Below, piece by piece: positions 19,183-29,906 of a stretch of 64,000 nucleotides of DNA. Position numbers and translations under genes: made by a program. Source of the stretch: Paracoccaceae bacterium (GTDB lineage: Bacteria > Pseudomonadota > Alphaproteobacteria > Rhodobacterales > Rhodobacteraceae); the NCBI GenBank assembly GCA_024742405.1, contig JANSYP010000002.1:496001-560000 (forward strand). The letters run 5' to 3'. The notes under the pieces are model-generated. The model saw nothing but the letters and a program-made list of their open reading frames with translations. It was not told where the DNA came from and searched no databases. Every line of letters begins with the position of its first letter. Position 1 is the first letter of the stretch.

Positions 19183-20376
19183 ATGAACATTCATGAATAC
19201 CAGGCGAAGGCGCTGCTGCGCGACTATGGCGCGCCGGTGTCGGACGGGCGCGTGGTGCTCAGAGCCGAGGAAGCGAAGACCGCGGCAGGCGAGCTCGAAG
19301 GTCCGCTCTGGGTCGTCAAGGCACAGATCCATGCAGGCGGCCGCGGCAAGGGCAGCTTCAAGGAAAACTCCGCCGGTGAAAAGGGCGGCGTACGCCTGGC
19401 CAAATCGGTCGAGGAAGCCGCCGACGAAGCCTCCAAGATGCTGGGCCGCACCCTCGTGACCCATCAGACCGGCCCCGCGGGCAAACAAGTCAACCGGATC
19501 TATATCGAAGACGGCTCGGGCATCGAGCGTGAGCTCTACCTCGCGCTGCTTGTGGACCGCGGCACCTCGCGGATCAGTTTCGTCTGCTCGACCGAAGGCG
19601 GCATGGATATCGAGGAGGTCGCGGCGAGCACGCCGGACAAGATCCTCTCCTTCGCCGTCGATCCCGCCACCGGCTACCAGCCCTATCACGGGCGCCGGAT
19701 CGCCTTCATGCTCGGGCTGAGCGGACCGCAGGTCAAACAATGCGTCGCGCTCATGGGTACGCTCTACAAGCTCTTCACCGAGAAAGACATGGAGATGCTC
19801 GAGATCAACCCGCTGGTCGTCGCGGGCGACGGCAGCCTGAAGTGCCTCGACGCAAAGATGGGTTTCGACAGCAACGCGGTCTACCGCCACCCCGACATCG
19901 CCGCGCTGCGCGACGAGACCGAGGAAGACCCCAAGGAACTCGCGGCCTCCAAGTTCGACCTGAACTACATCGCGCTCGATGGCGAGATCGGCTGCATGGT
20001 CAACGGCGCGGGCCTGGCCATGGCGACGATGGACATCATCAAGCTCTATGGTTCGGAGCCCGCGAACTTCCTCGATGTGGGCGGCGGTGCGACCAAGGAA
20101 AAGGTCACCGAGGCCTTCAAGATCATCACCTCGGACCCGCAGGTCAAAGGCATCCTGGTCAACATCTTCGGCGGGATCATGCGTTGCGACGTGATCGCTG
20201 AGGGCGTGGTCAGTGCCGTGAAAGAAGTGGGCCTTCAGGTGCCGCTGGTGGTGCGCCTCGAAGGGACCAATGTCGAGAAGGGCAAGGAGATCATCAATAC
20301 CTCCGGCCTCGACGTGATCGCCGCGGACAATCTGCGCGATGGCGCGGAGAAGATCGTGGCTGCGGTCAAGGGCTAG
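19183..20376 (+). CDS. sucC: succinyl-CoA synthetase beta subunit (ADP/GDP-forming)
   Basis: 397 residues. N-terminal [16 protein letters not shown] and the ATP-grasp domain ([21 protein letters not shown] with Mg ligands) are followed by the C-terminal CoA-ligase domain with NFLDVGGGA and [10 protein letters not shown]. With SucD it converts succinyl-CoA to succinate with nucleotide synthesis. First gene of the suc operon, behind the tandem operator. Confidence 0.97.
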   Translation: MNIHEYQAKALLRDYGAPVSDGRVVLRAEEAKTAAGELEGPLWVVKAQIHAGGRGKGSFKENSAGEKGGVRLAKSVEEAADEASKMLGRTLVTHQTGPAGKQVNRIYIEDGSGIERELYLALLVDRGTSRISFVCSTEGGMDIEEVAASTPDKILSFAVDPATGYQPYHGRRIAFMLGLSGPQVKQCVALMGTLYKLFTEKDMEMLEINPLVVAGDGSLKCLDAKMGFDSNAVYRHPDIAALRDETEEDPKELAASKFDLNYIALDGEIGCMVNGAGLAMATMDIIKLYGSEPANFLDVGGGATKEKVTEAFKIITSDPQVKGILVNIFGGIMRCDVIAEGVVSAVKEVGLQVPLVVRLEGTNVEKGKEIINTSGLDVIAADNLRDGAEKIVAAVKG

Positions 20377-20381
20377 CTCTT

Positions 20382-20960
20382 GTGACTGTGGATACTACGA
20401 TCTGTCACCTCTTTCCTGCGAGAAAGCACCTGCCAAGATGGTATCTCTTGGTTTGGGTGGCGACGATATTGCTTAGCGTCCACAGTCTTACGGATCCGCC
20501 TGACCATACCAGCGAATGGTACAGCAGAGACGTCCGTGGTTTCTATGCTGCGATCCTAATGCTTCCATTTGGTGTTCTGGGTATCATGTTCTACTGGAGT
20601 ACCAACCGCATCTTGAAATCCCTAGCAGGTCGGCCAGCGGTCGAGGTCAACTCAGACGGCATTCTCGACCGACGCGTGATCGATGAAACGGTGCCGTGGG
20701 ATTGCATATGTGGCGTGAAGCTGGAGGGGCATTGGGGCCCTTTCCCCGGACGGCTCGTACTTACACTAAGACACGGCTTTGCCGCTGCCTATCGATCTGA
20801 CCTCCTGGTGCGAAGAGTACAGGCTGGTCCGCTCGGAAAAGTTCATCTCTCGGCGCTCGGCCTACAGGCAAACATCCAAACTTTGGAGCGTGTGCTAGCG
20901 GCGTTTTGGAAGAGCAAGAGGATTGGTCGGGCGTCGCTCGCCGATCCAAAAACGACTTAG
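20382..20960 (+). CDS. membrane protein of unknown function inserted between sucC and sucD
   Basis: 192 residues. Two hydrophobic helices (about residues 20-35, [17 protein letters not shown], and 54-74, [20 protein letters not shown]) are followed by a soluble part of about 115 residues with [13 protein letters not shown] and [11 protein letters not shown], a beta-rich PH-like pattern. The codon use and GC content are visibly lower than in sucC and sucD, suggesting later insertion. It starts 6 bp after sucC and ends 15 bp before sucD, so it rides in the operon without breaking it. Function unknown. Confidence 0.72.
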   Translation: MTVDTTICHLFPARKHLPRWYLLVWVATILLSVHSLTDPPDHTSEWYSRDVRGFYAAILMLPFGVLGIMFYWSTNRILKSLAGRPAVEVNSDGILDRRVIDETVPWDCICGVKLEGHWGPFPGRLVLTLRHGFAAAYRSDLLVRRVQAGPLGKVHLSALGLQANIQTLERVLAAFWKSKRIGRASLADPKTT

Positions 20961-20974
20961 AAGGAAGTAAGAAG

Positions 20975-21856
20975 ATGGCCGTTCTCGTCGACGAAAATAC
21001 CAAAGTCATCTGCCAGGGCTTCACCGGCTCCCAGGGCACGTTCCACTCCGAGCAGGCCATCGCCTATGGCACCCGGATGGTGGGCGGCGTGACGCCGGGC
21101 AAAGGCGGGCAGGAACACCTGGACCTGCCGGTCTTCAACTCGGTGCATGAGGCGAAGCATGTGACCGGCGCCAACGCCACAGCGATCTACGTGCCTCCGC
21201 CCTTTGCGGCGGACTCGATCCTTGAGGCGATGGACGCGGAGATGGAGCTGATCGTCTGCATCACAGAGGGCATTCCGGTGCTCGACATGATGCGGGTCAA
21301 GCGCGCGCTGATGGACAGCGACTCGATCCTGATCGGCCCGAACTGCCCCGGTGTCATCACGCCCGACGCCTGCAAGATCGGCATCATGCCCGGCCATATT
21401 CACAAGCGCGGGTCCGTGGGCGTCGTGTCGCGCTCCGGCACGCTGACCTACGAGGCGGTGGCCCAGACAACGGCGGCGGGCCTCGGACAGTCGACCTGCG
21501 TCGGCATCGGCGGCGACCCGATCAAGGGCACCGAGCATATCGACGTGCTGGAGTGGTTCCTGGCGGACGACGAGACCGAAAGCATCATCATGATCGGCGA
21601 GATCGGTGGCTCGGCCGAAGAAGAAGCCGCGCAATTCCTAGCTGACGAGAAGAAGAAGGGCCGCTGGAAGCCCACCGCCGGGTTCATCGCCGGACGCACA
21701 GCACCTCCGGGCCGCCGCATGGGCCATGCCGGGGCGATTGTCGCCGGCGGCAAGGGCGGGGCCGAAGACAAGATCGAAGCCATGCAGGCGGCCGGCATCG
21801 TGGTCGCTGACAGCCCCGCCGGCCTTGGCGAAGCGGTTGTGAAAGCCATCGGTTAA
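20975..21856 (+). CDS. sucD: succinyl-CoA synthetase alpha subunit
   Basis: 293 residues. [20 protein letters not shown] begins the CoA-binding Rossmann domain; [22 protein letters not shown] and GPNCPGVI follow. The phosphohistidine lies in the [12 protein letters not shown] segment near residue 250. AAGGAAG precedes the ATG. Separated from its partner sucC by a foreign-looking membrane gene. Confidence 0.97.
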   Translation: MAVLVDENTKVICQGFTGSQGTFHSEQAIAYGTRMVGGVTPGKGGQEHLDLPVFNSVHEAKHVTGANATAIYVPPPFAADSILEAMDAEMELIVCITEGIPVLDMMRVKRALMDSDSILIGPNCPGVITPDACKIGIMPGHIHKRGSVGVVSRSGTLTYEAVAQTTAAGLGQSTCVGIGGDPIKGTEHIDVLEWFLADDETESIIMIGEIGGSAEEEAAQFLADEKKKGRWKPTAGFIAGRTAPPGRRMGHAGAIVAGGKGGAEDKIEAMQAAGIVVADSPAGLGEAVVKAIG

Positions 21857-21910
21857 CGAAAGCGGTCGTAGACAGACGGCGGGACCAACGATCTGGGAGT
21901 GGATCACATC

Positions 21911-22432
21911 ATGGACTTTCAAACAGCCGTCCGAACCTGCCTGTCCAAGTACCTGATGCTGAGCGGCCGCGCCGCTCGGCCCGAGTACTGGTGGTTCTAT
22001 CTCTTCACCATCATCGCCGCGGCACTCGCCAGCATCATCGACGGCCTCGTGTTCGGATTTGCCGTCGAGGACGAGGTCGGCAAGCACCCGTTCACCATGG
22101 TCGTCAGCTTTGCGCTGTTCTTTCCGCTCTTGGCCGCGGGCTGGCGCCGGATGCATGACACAAACCGCCCCGGATGGCTGATGTTGCTTCCGGCGATCCT
22201 CGTCCTTGCCGGGCTGGTCACCTTTCTAATCACCGTGGGGATCGCCGGGCTGTTCGGCCATGTGATGGATGCAGGCCCCGACGCCATGGAACAAACCGAC
22301 CGCTTCGCCGGCATTGCCCTGCTGGTGCTGTTCTACATCGCGATTCTGGCCGCAGCGCTTATGAAGCTGTGGTGGCTGACCCGGCCCGGGGACGAAGGGC
22401 AAAACGCATACGGCCCACCGCCACCCCGCTAG
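21911..22432 (+). CDS. DUF805 membrane protein
   Basis: 173 residues with four to five membrane helices. The opening CLSKYLMLSGRAARPEYWWF and RRMHDTNRPGW are the conserved DUF805 motifs. The ATG at 21911 has GGGAG 11 bases upstream; an in-frame GTG at 21899 would add four residues. It lies between sucD and sucA, in the same direction and close to both, so it is probably cotranscribed. Confidence 0.85.
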   Translation: MDFQTAVRTCLSKYLMLSGRAARPEYWWFYLFTIIAAALASIIDGLVFGFAVEDEVGKHPFTMVVSFALFFPLLAAGWRRMHDTNRPGWLMLLPAILVLAGLVTFLITVGIAGLFGHVMDAGPDAMEQTDRFAGIALLVLFYIAILAAALMKLWWLTRPGDEGQNAYGPPPPR

Positions 22433-22483
22433 AGGCACGCCGCCCAGGCGTCCGGCCAGCGCCTGCCCCAAGGGAGAGACAAG

Positions 22484-25453
22484 ATGACCGAACTGAACAA
22501 GAACGACATTTTTCACGCGTCGTCATTCCTCCAGGGACAGAACGCGGGCTATATCGAACAGCTCTACGCGCGCTACGCCAACGATCCCGACAGCGTCGAT
22601 CAGGCCTGGGCGGAATTCTTCCGCAGTCTCGGAGATTCCGAGATCGACGTGAAGGCCGAAGCCTCCGGACCGTCCTGGGCCCATGCCGACTGGCCGCCGC
22701 AGTCGGATGACGAGATCGTCCAGGCGCTCGACGGCAGCATCCATGACGTTGTGGCGCCCGCCAAAGAGACCAGGGCCGCCGGGGAAAAGATCCGCACCAA
22801 GGCCAAAGAGGCCGGGGTCGCGGTGACCGACGATCAGATCAAGCGCGCGGTACTGGACAGTATCCGGGCCCTGATGCTGATCCGCGCCTACCGGATCAGG
22901 GGGCATCTGGTCGCAAATCTCGACCCGTTGGGAATGCGCAACCCGATCCCGCACCCCGAACTCGACCCCCGCTCCTACGGGTTCGACGAGGCCGACATGG
23001 ACCGGCCGATCTTCATCGACAAGGTGCTCGGGCTCGAACTGGCCTCGATGCGGCAGATCCTCGAGATCGTGAAGCGGACCTACTGCGGCACCTTCGCGCT
23101 TCAATACATGCATATCTCGGACCCCGAACAGGCGTCCTGGCTGAAAGAGCGCATCGAGGGTCTGGACAAGGAAATCCGCTTCACTCGTGAAGGCCGCCGC
23201 GCCATCCTGAACAAGCTCGTGGAGGCCGAAGGCTTCGAAAAGTTCCTCCATGTCAAATACATGGGCACCAAGCGGTTCGGGCTCGACGGTGGCGAGGCGC
23301 TGATCCCGGCGATGGAGCAGATCATCAAGCGGGGCGGCAGCCTCGGCCTGAACGAAATCGTCATCGGCATGCCCCACCGGGGCCGGTTGTCGGTGCTGGC
23401 CAACGTGCTCGCCAAACCTTATCGCGCGATCTTCAACGAGTTTCAGGGTGGCAGCTTCAAGCCCGAGGATGTCGACGGTTCGGGCGATGTGAAGTACCAT
23501 CTCGGCGCCTCCTCGGACCGGGAATTCGACGGCAACACGGTGCACCTGTCGCTGACGGCGAACCCCTCGCACCTCGAGGCGGTTGATCCGGTGGTTCTGG
23601 GCAAGGCACGGGCCAAGCAGGCGCAGGCGAACGACGCGACCCGCACGACCGTCTTGCCGATGCTGCTCCATGGCGACGCGGCCTTTGCCGGCCAGGGCAT
23701 CGTCGCGGAATGCTTCGCGCTCTCGGGTCTGGTCGGTCACCGCACGGGCGGCACGATCCATATCGTGGTGAACAACCAGATCGGCTTCACCACGTCGCCG
23801 CATTTTTCGCGCTCCTCGCCCTACCCCACCGACAACGCGCTGGTGGTCGAGGCGCCGATCTTTCACGTCAATGGCGACGACCCGGAGGCTGTGGTCCACG
23901 CCGCCAAGGTCGCGACGGAGTTTCGCCAGAAATTCCACAAGGACGTGGTCATCGACATCTTCTGCTACCGGCGGTTCGGCCATAACGAAGGCGACGAGCC
24001 GATGTTCACGCAGCCGGACATGTACACCAAGATCAAGCGCCACAAGACGACGCTGCAGATCTATACGGAGCGTCTCGTGGCTGACGGGCTGATCCCCGAG
24101 GGCGAGATCGAGGACATGAAGGCCGCGTTCCAGTCCCATCTGAACGAAGAGTTCGAGGCTGGGAAGGACTTCAAGCCCAACAAGGCCGACTGGCTCGACG
24201 GGCGCTGGTCGCATCTCGACAAGGAGGCCGGCGAGTACGAGCGCGGCACCACCTCGATCAAGCAAGAGTCGTTCGACGAGATCGGCACGGCGCTGACCCG
24301 CGTGCCCGAGGGTTTCCACCTGCACAAGACGCTCAACCGCTTCGTCGACGCGCGACGTAAGATGTTCGACAGCGGCGAAGGGTTCGACTGGGCGACGGCC
24401 GAGGCGCTGGCATTCGGCTCTCTGCAGCTCGAAGGCTACCCGGTCCGCCTCTCCGGTCAGGACTGTACGCGCGGGACCTTCTCTCAGCGGCACTCGGCTT
24501 TTATCGATCAGAAGACCGAGGAGCGCTACTACCCGCTGAACCATATCCGCGAAGGGCAGGCCCAGTACGAGGTCATCGACAGCGCCTTGTCGGAGTATGC
24601 GGTGCTCGGGTTCGAATACGGCTACTCGCTGTCGGAACCCAATGCGCTGGTGATGTGGGAAGGCCAGTTCGGCGACTTCGCCAACGGTGCGCAGATCATG
24701 TTCGACCAATTCGTTAGCTCGGGCGAACGCAAATGGCTGCGGATGTCGGGCCTTGTCTGCCTGCTGCCGCACGGGTTCGAAGGCCAGGGGCCGGAACACT
24801 CGTCCGCCCGTCTGGAGCGGTTCCTGCAGATGAGCGCCGAGGACAACTGGATCGTCGCCAACTGCTCGACCCCGGCGAACTATTTCCACATCCTGCGCCG
24901 GCAGCTGCACCGCAGCTTCCGCAAGCCGCTGATCCTAATGACGCCGAAATCGCTGCTGCGGCACAAACTGTGCGTTTCCAAGACCGACGATTTCGTCAAC
25001 GGCTCGTCCTTCCACCGGGTGCTGTGGGACGATGCGCAACTCGGCAGTTCCGACACCGAGCTGGTCGCCGACGACAAGATCGAACGCGTGGTGATGTGCT
25101 CGGGCAAGGTTTATTTCGACCTGCTCGACGAACGCGATGCGCGCGGGCTCGACAATGTCTATCTGCTGCGGGTCGAGCAGTTCTATCCCTTCCCGGCACT
25201 GAGCCTCGTCAAGGAGCTGGAACGCTTCAAGGGCGCCGAGATGGTCTGGTGCCAGGAAGAGCCGAAGAACCAGGGCGCCTGGACCTTTATCGAGCCCAAT
25301 ATCGAATGGGTGCTGACACGGATCGGTGCCGCGCATTCGCGCCCGCGTTATGCGGGCCGCGCGGCCTCGGCCTCACCGGCCACGGGTCTGGCCAGCCAGC
25401 ACAAGGCGCAGCAGGCCGCACTGGTCGACGACGCGCTCACCGCCGCCATCTGA
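22484..25453 (+). CDS. sucA: 2-oxoglutarate dehydrogenase E1 component
   Basis: 989 residues; the thiamine-diphosphate decarboxylase of the 2-oxoglutarate dehydrogenase complex. N-terminal [18 protein letters not shown] is the E2-binding segment; [15 protein letters not shown], the ThDP motif [19 protein letters not shown] with NNQIGFTT, and [11 protein letters not shown] follow in order. C-terminal transketolase-like half ends with [10 protein letters not shown]. Full length and intact. 51 bp after the DUF805 gene and 23 bp before sucB. Confidence 0.97.
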   Translation: MTELNKNDIFHASSFLQGQNAGYIEQLYARYANDPDSVDQAWAEFFRSLGDSEIDVKAEASGPSWAHADWPPQSDDEIVQALDGSIHDVVAPAKETRAAGEKIRTKAKEAGVAVTDDQIKRAVLDSIRALMLIRAYRIRGHLVANLDPLGMRNPIPHPELDPRSYGFDEADMDRPIFIDKVLGLELASMRQILEIVKRTYCGTFALQYMHISDPEQASWLKERIEGLDKEIRFTREGRRAILNKLVEAEGFEKFLHVKYMGTKRFGLDGGEALIPAMEQIIKRGGSLGLNEIVIGMPHRGRLSVLANVLAKPYRAIFNEFQGGSFKPEDVDGSGDVKYHLGASSDREFDGNTVHLSLTANPSHLEAVDPVVLGKARAKQAQANDATRTTVLPMLLHGDAAFAGQGIVAECFALSGLVGHRTGGTIHIVVNNQIGFTTSPHFSRSSPYPTDNALVVEAPIFHVNGDDPEAVVHAAKVATEFRQKFHKDVVIDIFCYRRFGHNEGDEPMFTQPDMYTKIKRHKTTLQIYTERLVADGLIPEGEIEDMKAAFQSHLNEEFEAGKDFKPNKADWLDGRWSHLDKEAGEYERGTTSIKQESFDEIGTALTRVPEGFHLHKTLNRFVDARRKMFDSGEGFDWATAEALAFGSLQLEGYPVRLSGQDCTRGTFSQRHSAFIDQKTEERYYPLNHIREGQAQYEVIDSALSEYAVLGFEYGYSLSEPNALVMWEGQFGDFANGAQIMFDQFVSSGERKWLRMSGLVCLLPHGFEGQGPEHSSARLERFLQMSAEDNWIVANCSTPANYFHILRRQLHRSFRKPLILMTPKSLLRHKLCVSKTDDFVNGSSFHRVLWDDAQLGSSDTELVADDKIERVVMCSGKVYFDLLDERDARGLDNVYLLRVEQFYPFPALSLVKELERFKGAEMVWCQEEPKNQGAWTFIEPNIEWVLTRIGAAHSRPRYAGRAASASPATGLASQHKAQQAALVDDALTAAI

Positions 25454-25476
25454 ACGACATCCGAAGGGAAGAGCCC

Positions 25477-27018
25477 ATGTCCACCGAAGTCCGCGTCCCC
25501 ACCCTCGGCGAGAGCGTCACCGAAGCCACAGTCGCCACCTGGTTCAAGAAGCCGGGCGATGCCGTCGCGCAGGACGAGATGCTGTGCGAACTCGAAACCG
25601 ACAAGGTGACGGTCGAGGTGCCCTCGCCGACCGCCGGCACGCTCTCAGAAATCGTCGCTGACGAAGGAACCACCGTCGGGGTCGATGCACTGCTGGCCTC
25701 GATTTCCGAAGGCGCGGGCGCCGCCGCAGCGGCCCCGGCGAGCGCACCGGAGACTGCGCCGGCCACGGCGGATGCCGCCCCGGCCGCATCGCCCGCCGGA
25801 TCCCGTGTCGACGTGATGGTGCCGACACTCGGCGAAAGCGTCACCGAGGCCACTGTGTCCACCTGGTTCAAATCCGTGGGCGACAGCGTCGCACAGGACG
25901 AAATGCTGTGCGAACTGGAGACCGACAAGGTCAGCGTCGAGGTGCCCGCCCCGACCGCCGGAGTGCTGTCGGAAATCCTGGCCGAAGAAGGCGCGAACGT
26001 GACGGCCGATGCCAAGCTTGCGGTGATCGACAGCGCCGGCAGCACGCAAGCCCAGGGCAATGGTGCTGCGAAAGACGAAGCTCAGTCCGCCGAACACGCA
26101 CAGGCTACCCCGGCCAAGTCGGACGGCAAGGCCGATGTCGAAAACGCGCCGTCGGCCAATAAGCTGATGGCCGAAAAGGGTCTGGGCGCCGATCAGGTCG
26201 CCGGCTCGGGCCGCGACGGACGCATCATGAAAGAGGATGTGCTCAAGGCTCTGACCGCGCCCGCGGCCACGCCCGCCGCCCCGGCCGCGCCGCGCGCGCC
26301 GATCCCGGCCGAGGACGCCGCCCGCGAAGAACGGGTCAAGATGACGAAGCTGCGCCAGACTATCGCGCGCCGCCTCAAGGACAGCCAGAACACCGCCGCG
26401 ATCCTGACCACCTACAACGAGGTGGACATGACCGAGACCATGGCGATGCGGAAGGAGTACAAGGACCTCTTCGAGAAGAAGTACGGCGTGCGGCTTGGCT
26501 TCATGTCCTTCTTCACCAAAGCCTGCTGCTTCGCGCTGAAAGAGGTGCCCGAGGTCAATTCCGAGATCGACGGCACCGACATCGTCTACAAAAACTTCGT
26601 CCATATGGGCATCGCCGCCGGCACGCCCCAGGGCCTCGTCGTCCCGGTGATCCGTGATGCCGACAGCATGTCCTTTGCCGAGATCGAAAAGGCCATCGCC
26701 GAAAAGGGCCGCCGGGCCCGCGACGGCAAGTTGAGCATGGCCGAGATGCAAGGCGGCACCTTCACCATCTCCAACGGCGGTGTGTACGGTTCGCTGATGT
26801 CCGCGCCGATCCTGAATCCGCCGCAGTCGGGGATCCTGGGCATGCACAAGATCCAGGACCGTCCGATGGTTATCAATGGCGAGATCAAGATCCGCCCGAT
26901 GATGTATCTGGCGCTCAGTTACGATCACCGCGTGGTCGACGGCAAAGGTGCTGTGACATTCCTCGTCCGGGTGAAAGAGGCGCTCGAGGATCCACGGCGC
27001 ATGCTGATGGATCTCTGA
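25477..27018 (+). CDS. sucB: dihydrolipoyl succinyltransferase (E2), two lipoyl domains
   Basis: 513 residues. Two lipoyl domains are present, about residues 3-78 and 111-186, with lipoyl lysines K43 and K151, each inside CELETDKV. An Ala/Pro linker, the E1/E3-binding domain (about 225-262, [21 protein letters not shown]) and the catalytic domain with the active-site DHRVVDG (H484, D488) follow. E. coli SucB has one lipoyl domain, so this is the duplicated form. The two lipoyl segments are also close at nucleotide level. Followed by a hairpin at 27041. Confidence 0.96.
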   Translation: MSTEVRVPTLGESVTEATVATWFKKPGDAVAQDEMLCELETDKVTVEVPSPTAGTLSEIVADEGTTVGVDALLASISEGAGAAAAAPASAPETAPATADAAPAASPAGSRVDVMVPTLGESVTEATVSTWFKSVGDSVAQDEMLCELETDKVSVEVPAPTAGVLSEILAEEGANVTADAKLAVIDSAGSTQAQGNGAAKDEAQSAEHAQATPAKSDGKADVENAPSANKLMAEKGLGADQVAGSGRDGRIMKEDVLKALTAPAATPAAPAAPRAPIPAEDAAREERVKMTKLRQTIARRLKDSQNTAAILTTYNEVDMTETMAMRKEYKDLFEKKYGVRLGFMSFFTKACCFALKEVPEVNSEIDGTDIVYKNFVHMGIAAGTPQGLVVPVIRDADSMSFAEIEKAIAEKGRRARDGKLSMAEMQGGTFTISNGGVYGSLMSAPILNPPQSGILGMHKIQDRPMVINGEIKIRPMMYLALSYDHRVVDGKGAVTFLVRVKEALEDPRRMLMDL

Positions 27019-27040
27019 GCGCAGACCGGATCAGACCCTC

Positions 27041-27064
27041 AAAGGGCCGTTCGCGGCCCTCTTT
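27041..27064 (+). terminator. hairpin after sucB (weak terminator or processing site)
   Basis: AAAGGGCCG pairs with CGGCCC-TTT across a TTCG tetraloop, with a two-base bulge in the right arm. There is only a three-base T tract after the stem, so it may be a partial terminator or an mRNA-stability hairpin that lowers expression of the lpd-side genes. Confidence 0.55.
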
Positions 27065-27156
27065 GAGACGGAATTCACGATGTCCCGAGCCATTTCTGGA
27101 CTGCGCGCGATGCGACGGCTAAAAGGGACACCCCTGCCGCCTAGGAGATCGCCGCC

Positions 27157-27342
27157 ATGCCCCGTCTTGCCTGCTTTGCCTTCCTGGCCGCCTTTGGCCT
27201 TCTGTCGGGTTGCGAACAGCCGGTGCGAACTTCGGGCGAAGTTGCCGCCGACGGTCTGGGATCCGCGATCGACCGCCTGCCTGACGCCGAAGGCACCATG
27301 ACCAACAGCGCACCCTCTTCGCCTCTGCCGGGCGGCGTCTAG
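27157..27342 (+). CDS. small lipoprotein
   Basis: 61 residues. A short leader with lipobox (GLLSGC) is followed by a 40-residue polar tail without recognised motif. AGGAG lies upstream of the ATG at a suitable distance. Entericidin-sized but not clearly of that family. Confidence 0.6.
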   Translation: MPRLACFAFLAAFGLLSGCEQPVRTSGEVAADGLGSAIDRLPDAEGTMTNSAPSSPLPGGV

Positions 27343-27414
27343 GGCCGCAACGCGCGGCCGGTCGTTTTGCGCCGCCTCCCCCGACCCAGTCCCGGGGACG
27401 AAAGGACGCCACAG

Positions 27415-27681
27415 ATGTCACTGCATATGATCACGACATTCGACACCGCCGACTATGCCGCATGGCGCGAGGTGTTCGACACCGAACTCAGTGGGCTTCG
27501 TCATGCCGGGTTGCATCCGGTGAAGGTGCTGCACGAGACCGAGAACGCCAACCGTGTCTGGATCCTTTTCGAGGTCCAGGACCGTCACCGCGCGGAATGC
27601 TGGATCGATGGCGACCCCATCGCCGGGGATGAACGCGCTGGTGTTGCCAATCAGGTCCATACCTTTCTGGAGACGGCCTGA
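27415..27681 (+). CDS. small hypothetical protein, possible dimeric alpha/beta barrel
   Basis: 88 residues, no signal or membrane segment. The pattern HMITTFDTADYAAWREVFD then VKVLHETENANRVWILFEV suggests a ferredoxin-like or antibiotic-monooxygenase-type dimeric barrel, but this is a fold impression only. AAGGA precedes the ATG at 27415. Located between sucB and lpd. Confidence 0.65.
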   Translation: MSLHMITTFDTADYAAWREVFDTELSGLRHAGLHPVKVLHETENANRVWILFEVQDRHRAECWIDGDPIAGDERAGVANQVHTFLETA

Positions 27682-27851
27682 CGTGCAGTACTGGGATGCT
27701 CTGGCGCAGCCCCCACGGCCAAGCCGCCCCATGGCTCGCCTTGCGCGCTGCGTGATCCCGCGCGTGCTGCTCCCACAGCCGCAACAGGCAACTTGACCTT
27801 CCGGTCTCAGCGCACAGGTCACGGAGCAGAATTTGTGCCGGAGATCCCCCA

Positions 27852-28250
27852 ATGACACCCGAATTGACCGCCCTCGCCCTCGCCCTGCTCTGGCAAGGGG
27901 TGCAGTTCGCGCTGGTCTCCGTGCCCGCCAACCGGGAGCTTGGAACCGAAATCACGCTGGCGCCGCGCGACGACGGCCCCCTGGTCGACAAGGTCGGCCC
28001 GCGCACAGCGCGTCTCGCGCGGGCGCTGGACAATCACGCGGCGGCGCTGACGCTCTTTGCGCCTGCGGTATTTCTCGTTGTGATCACGGACAGCGGCACC
28101 GCGCTGACCGCAACGCTGGCCTTTGCCTATCTCGCGGCGCGCGTGGTCTATGTCCCGGCGTATGCGTTCGGCTGGCGGCCATGGCGGTCCATCGTCTGGA
28201 TGGTGGGCTTTGCCGCCACCATGGCGCTCGCCGCGGTTTCCCTGCTCTGA
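27852..28250 (+). CDS. MAPEG-family membrane protein
   Basis: 132 residues with four hydrophobic segments. N-terminal [15 protein letters not shown], central [21 protein letters not shown] and C-terminal [21 protein letters not shown] match bacterial MAPEG (microsomal glutathione-transferase-like) proteins. It lies 88 bp before lpd in the same direction. Confidence 0.85.
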   Translation: MTPELTALALALLWQGVQFALVSVPANRELGTEITLAPRDDGPLVDKVGPRTARLARALDNHAAALTLFAPAVFLVVITDSGTALTATLAFAYLAARVVYVPAYAFGWRPWRSIVWMVGFAATMALAAVSLL

Positions 28251-28338
28251 CAAATGGTCCTATGGTGCCGTATGCTGGGCCTGCCACAAGACGACGGGAC
28301 AGGTGACGAGTGCGCAGGGCCGCGCCAAGGAGGATTTG

Positions 28339-29727
28339 ATGGCAGACTATGACGTGATCGTAATCGGCAGTGGCCCGGGCGGCTATGTCTGCGCCATCCG
28401 CTGCGCGCAACTGGGGCTCAAGACCGCTTGCGTCGAGGGGCGCGAGACACTCGGCGGCACCTGCCTCAATATCGGCTGCATCCCCTCCAAGGCGCTGCTC
28501 CATGCCAGCCATCAGGTGCATGAAGTCCACGAGAACTTCTCCAAGATGGGCATCAACGGTGTGGAGCCGGACGTCGACTGGACCCAGATGAAATCCTACA
28601 AGGACGACGTCATCGGCCAGAACACCAAAGGTGTCGAGTTCCTGTTCAAGAAGAACAAGGTCGACTGGCTCAAGGGCTGGGGCTCGATCCCGGAGCCCGG
28701 CAAGGTCAAGGTCGGCGACGAGATCTATAGCGCGAAGAACATCATCATCGCCAGCGGATCGGAGGCCACGAGCCTGCCCGGTATCGAAATCGACGAAAAG
28801 ACCGTGGTGACGTCTACCGGTGCGCTGGAACTGGACGCGATTCCATCCGAAATGGTGGTGATCGGCGCGGGCGTCATCGGGCTGGAGCTTGGCTCCGTCT
28901 ATGCCCGTCTCGGCACCAAGGTGCATGTGATCGAGTTCATGGACGGCGTCACGCCGGGCATGGACGCCGAGATCGCCCGCCAGTTCCAGAAGATCCTGAC
29001 CAAGCAGGGGCTGGAGTTCACGCTCGGCGCCGCGGTCCAGTCCGTGGACACGTCGGGCAAGAAAGCCAAGGTGACCTACAAGCTCAAGAAGGACGACAGC
29101 GAGCACACGGTGGAGGCCGACACGGTGCTCGTGGCTACCGGTAGGCGGCCCTACACCGATGGGCTGGGGCTCGGCGATCTGGGCGTCGAGATGACCAATC
29201 GCGGCCAGATCAAGACCGACGACCACTATCAGACGAACGTGGGCGGGATCTACGCCATCGGCGATGCGATCGACGGCCCCATGCTCGCCCACAAAGCCGA
29301 GGACGAGGGCATGGCCGTGGCCGAGATCCTCGCCGGTCAGGCGGGCCATGTGAATTACGGCGTGATCCCCGGTGTGATTTACACCCACCCCGAGGTCGCC
29401 AGCGTCGGCAAGACCGAGGAGCAGCTCAAGGACGAGGGCCGGGCCTACAAGGTCGGCAAATTCTCCTTCATGGGCAATGGCCGGGCAAAGGCCAATTTCG
29501 CCGCCGATGGATTTGTGAAGATACTGGCCGACAAGGACACCGACCGTATCCTGGGTGCCCATATCATCGGCCCGATGGCCGGCGACCTGCTGCACGAGAT
29601 TTGCGTCGCAATGGAGTTCGGCGCCGCGGCGGAGGATCTGGCGCGGACCTGCCACGCGCATCCGACCTATTCGGAGGCGGTGCGCGAAGCAGCCCTCGCC
29701 TGCGGCGACGGTGCGATCCACGCGTGA
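28339..29727 (+). CDS. lpd: dihydrolipoyl dehydrogenase (E3)
   Basis: 462 residues; reoxidises lipoyl groups of the SucAB complex with NAD. FAD motif [15 protein letters not shown], redox disulfide C42/C47 in [16 protein letters not shown] motif [15 protein letters not shown], the [20 protein letters not shown] loop, and the C-terminal catalytic HAHPTYSE. All key residues present. AAGGAGG lies upstream of the ATG. Last enzyme gene of the suc cluster. Confidence 0.97.
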   Translation: MADYDVIVIGSGPGGYVCAIRCAQLGLKTACVEGRETLGGTCLNIGCIPSKALLHASHQVHEVHENFSKMGINGVEPDVDWTQMKSYKDDVIGQNTKGVEFLFKKNKVDWLKGWGSIPEPGKVKVGDEIYSAKNIIIASGSEATSLPGIEIDEKTVVTSTGALELDAIPSEMVVIGAGVIGLELGSVYARLGTKVHVIEFMDGVTPGMDAEIARQFQKILTKQGLEFTLGAAVQSVDTSGKKAKVTYKLKKDDSEHTVEADTVLVATGRRPYTDGLGLGDLGVEMTNRGQIKTDDHYQTNVGGIYAIGDAIDGPMLAHKAEDEGMAVAEILAGQAGHVNYGVIPGVIYTHPEVASVGKTEEQLKDEGRAYKVGKFSFMGNGRAKANFAADGFVKILADKDTDRILGAHIIGPMAGDLLHEICVAMEFGAAAEDLARTCHAHPTYSEAVREAALACGDGAIHA

Positions 29728-29906
29728 TCGGAGCCGTGGGCGCGTTTTACAGGATCTGTTAGACCGCGCCCGCTGGCGGGTATTCGTTCGCGCAGAAATT
29801 GGGTCGCGAAACCGTGCCGTTCACAGGCGCAGCAGTCTTTGAGTGACCGAGAGCTACCCGCGACGCGCGGCGTCAGAGCTCGCTCTGAGGCACGGCGCGG
29901 AGGCGA

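Noticed and set aside
22523-24910. 795-codon open frame antisense to sucA
   Set aside because: Same effect; sucA is full length and motif-complete.
28079-28088. TGTGATCACG, one base off the operator palindrome, near lpd
   Set aside because: Single, imperfect and inside the MAPEG coding sequence; one-mismatch copies are expected by chance at about this rate.
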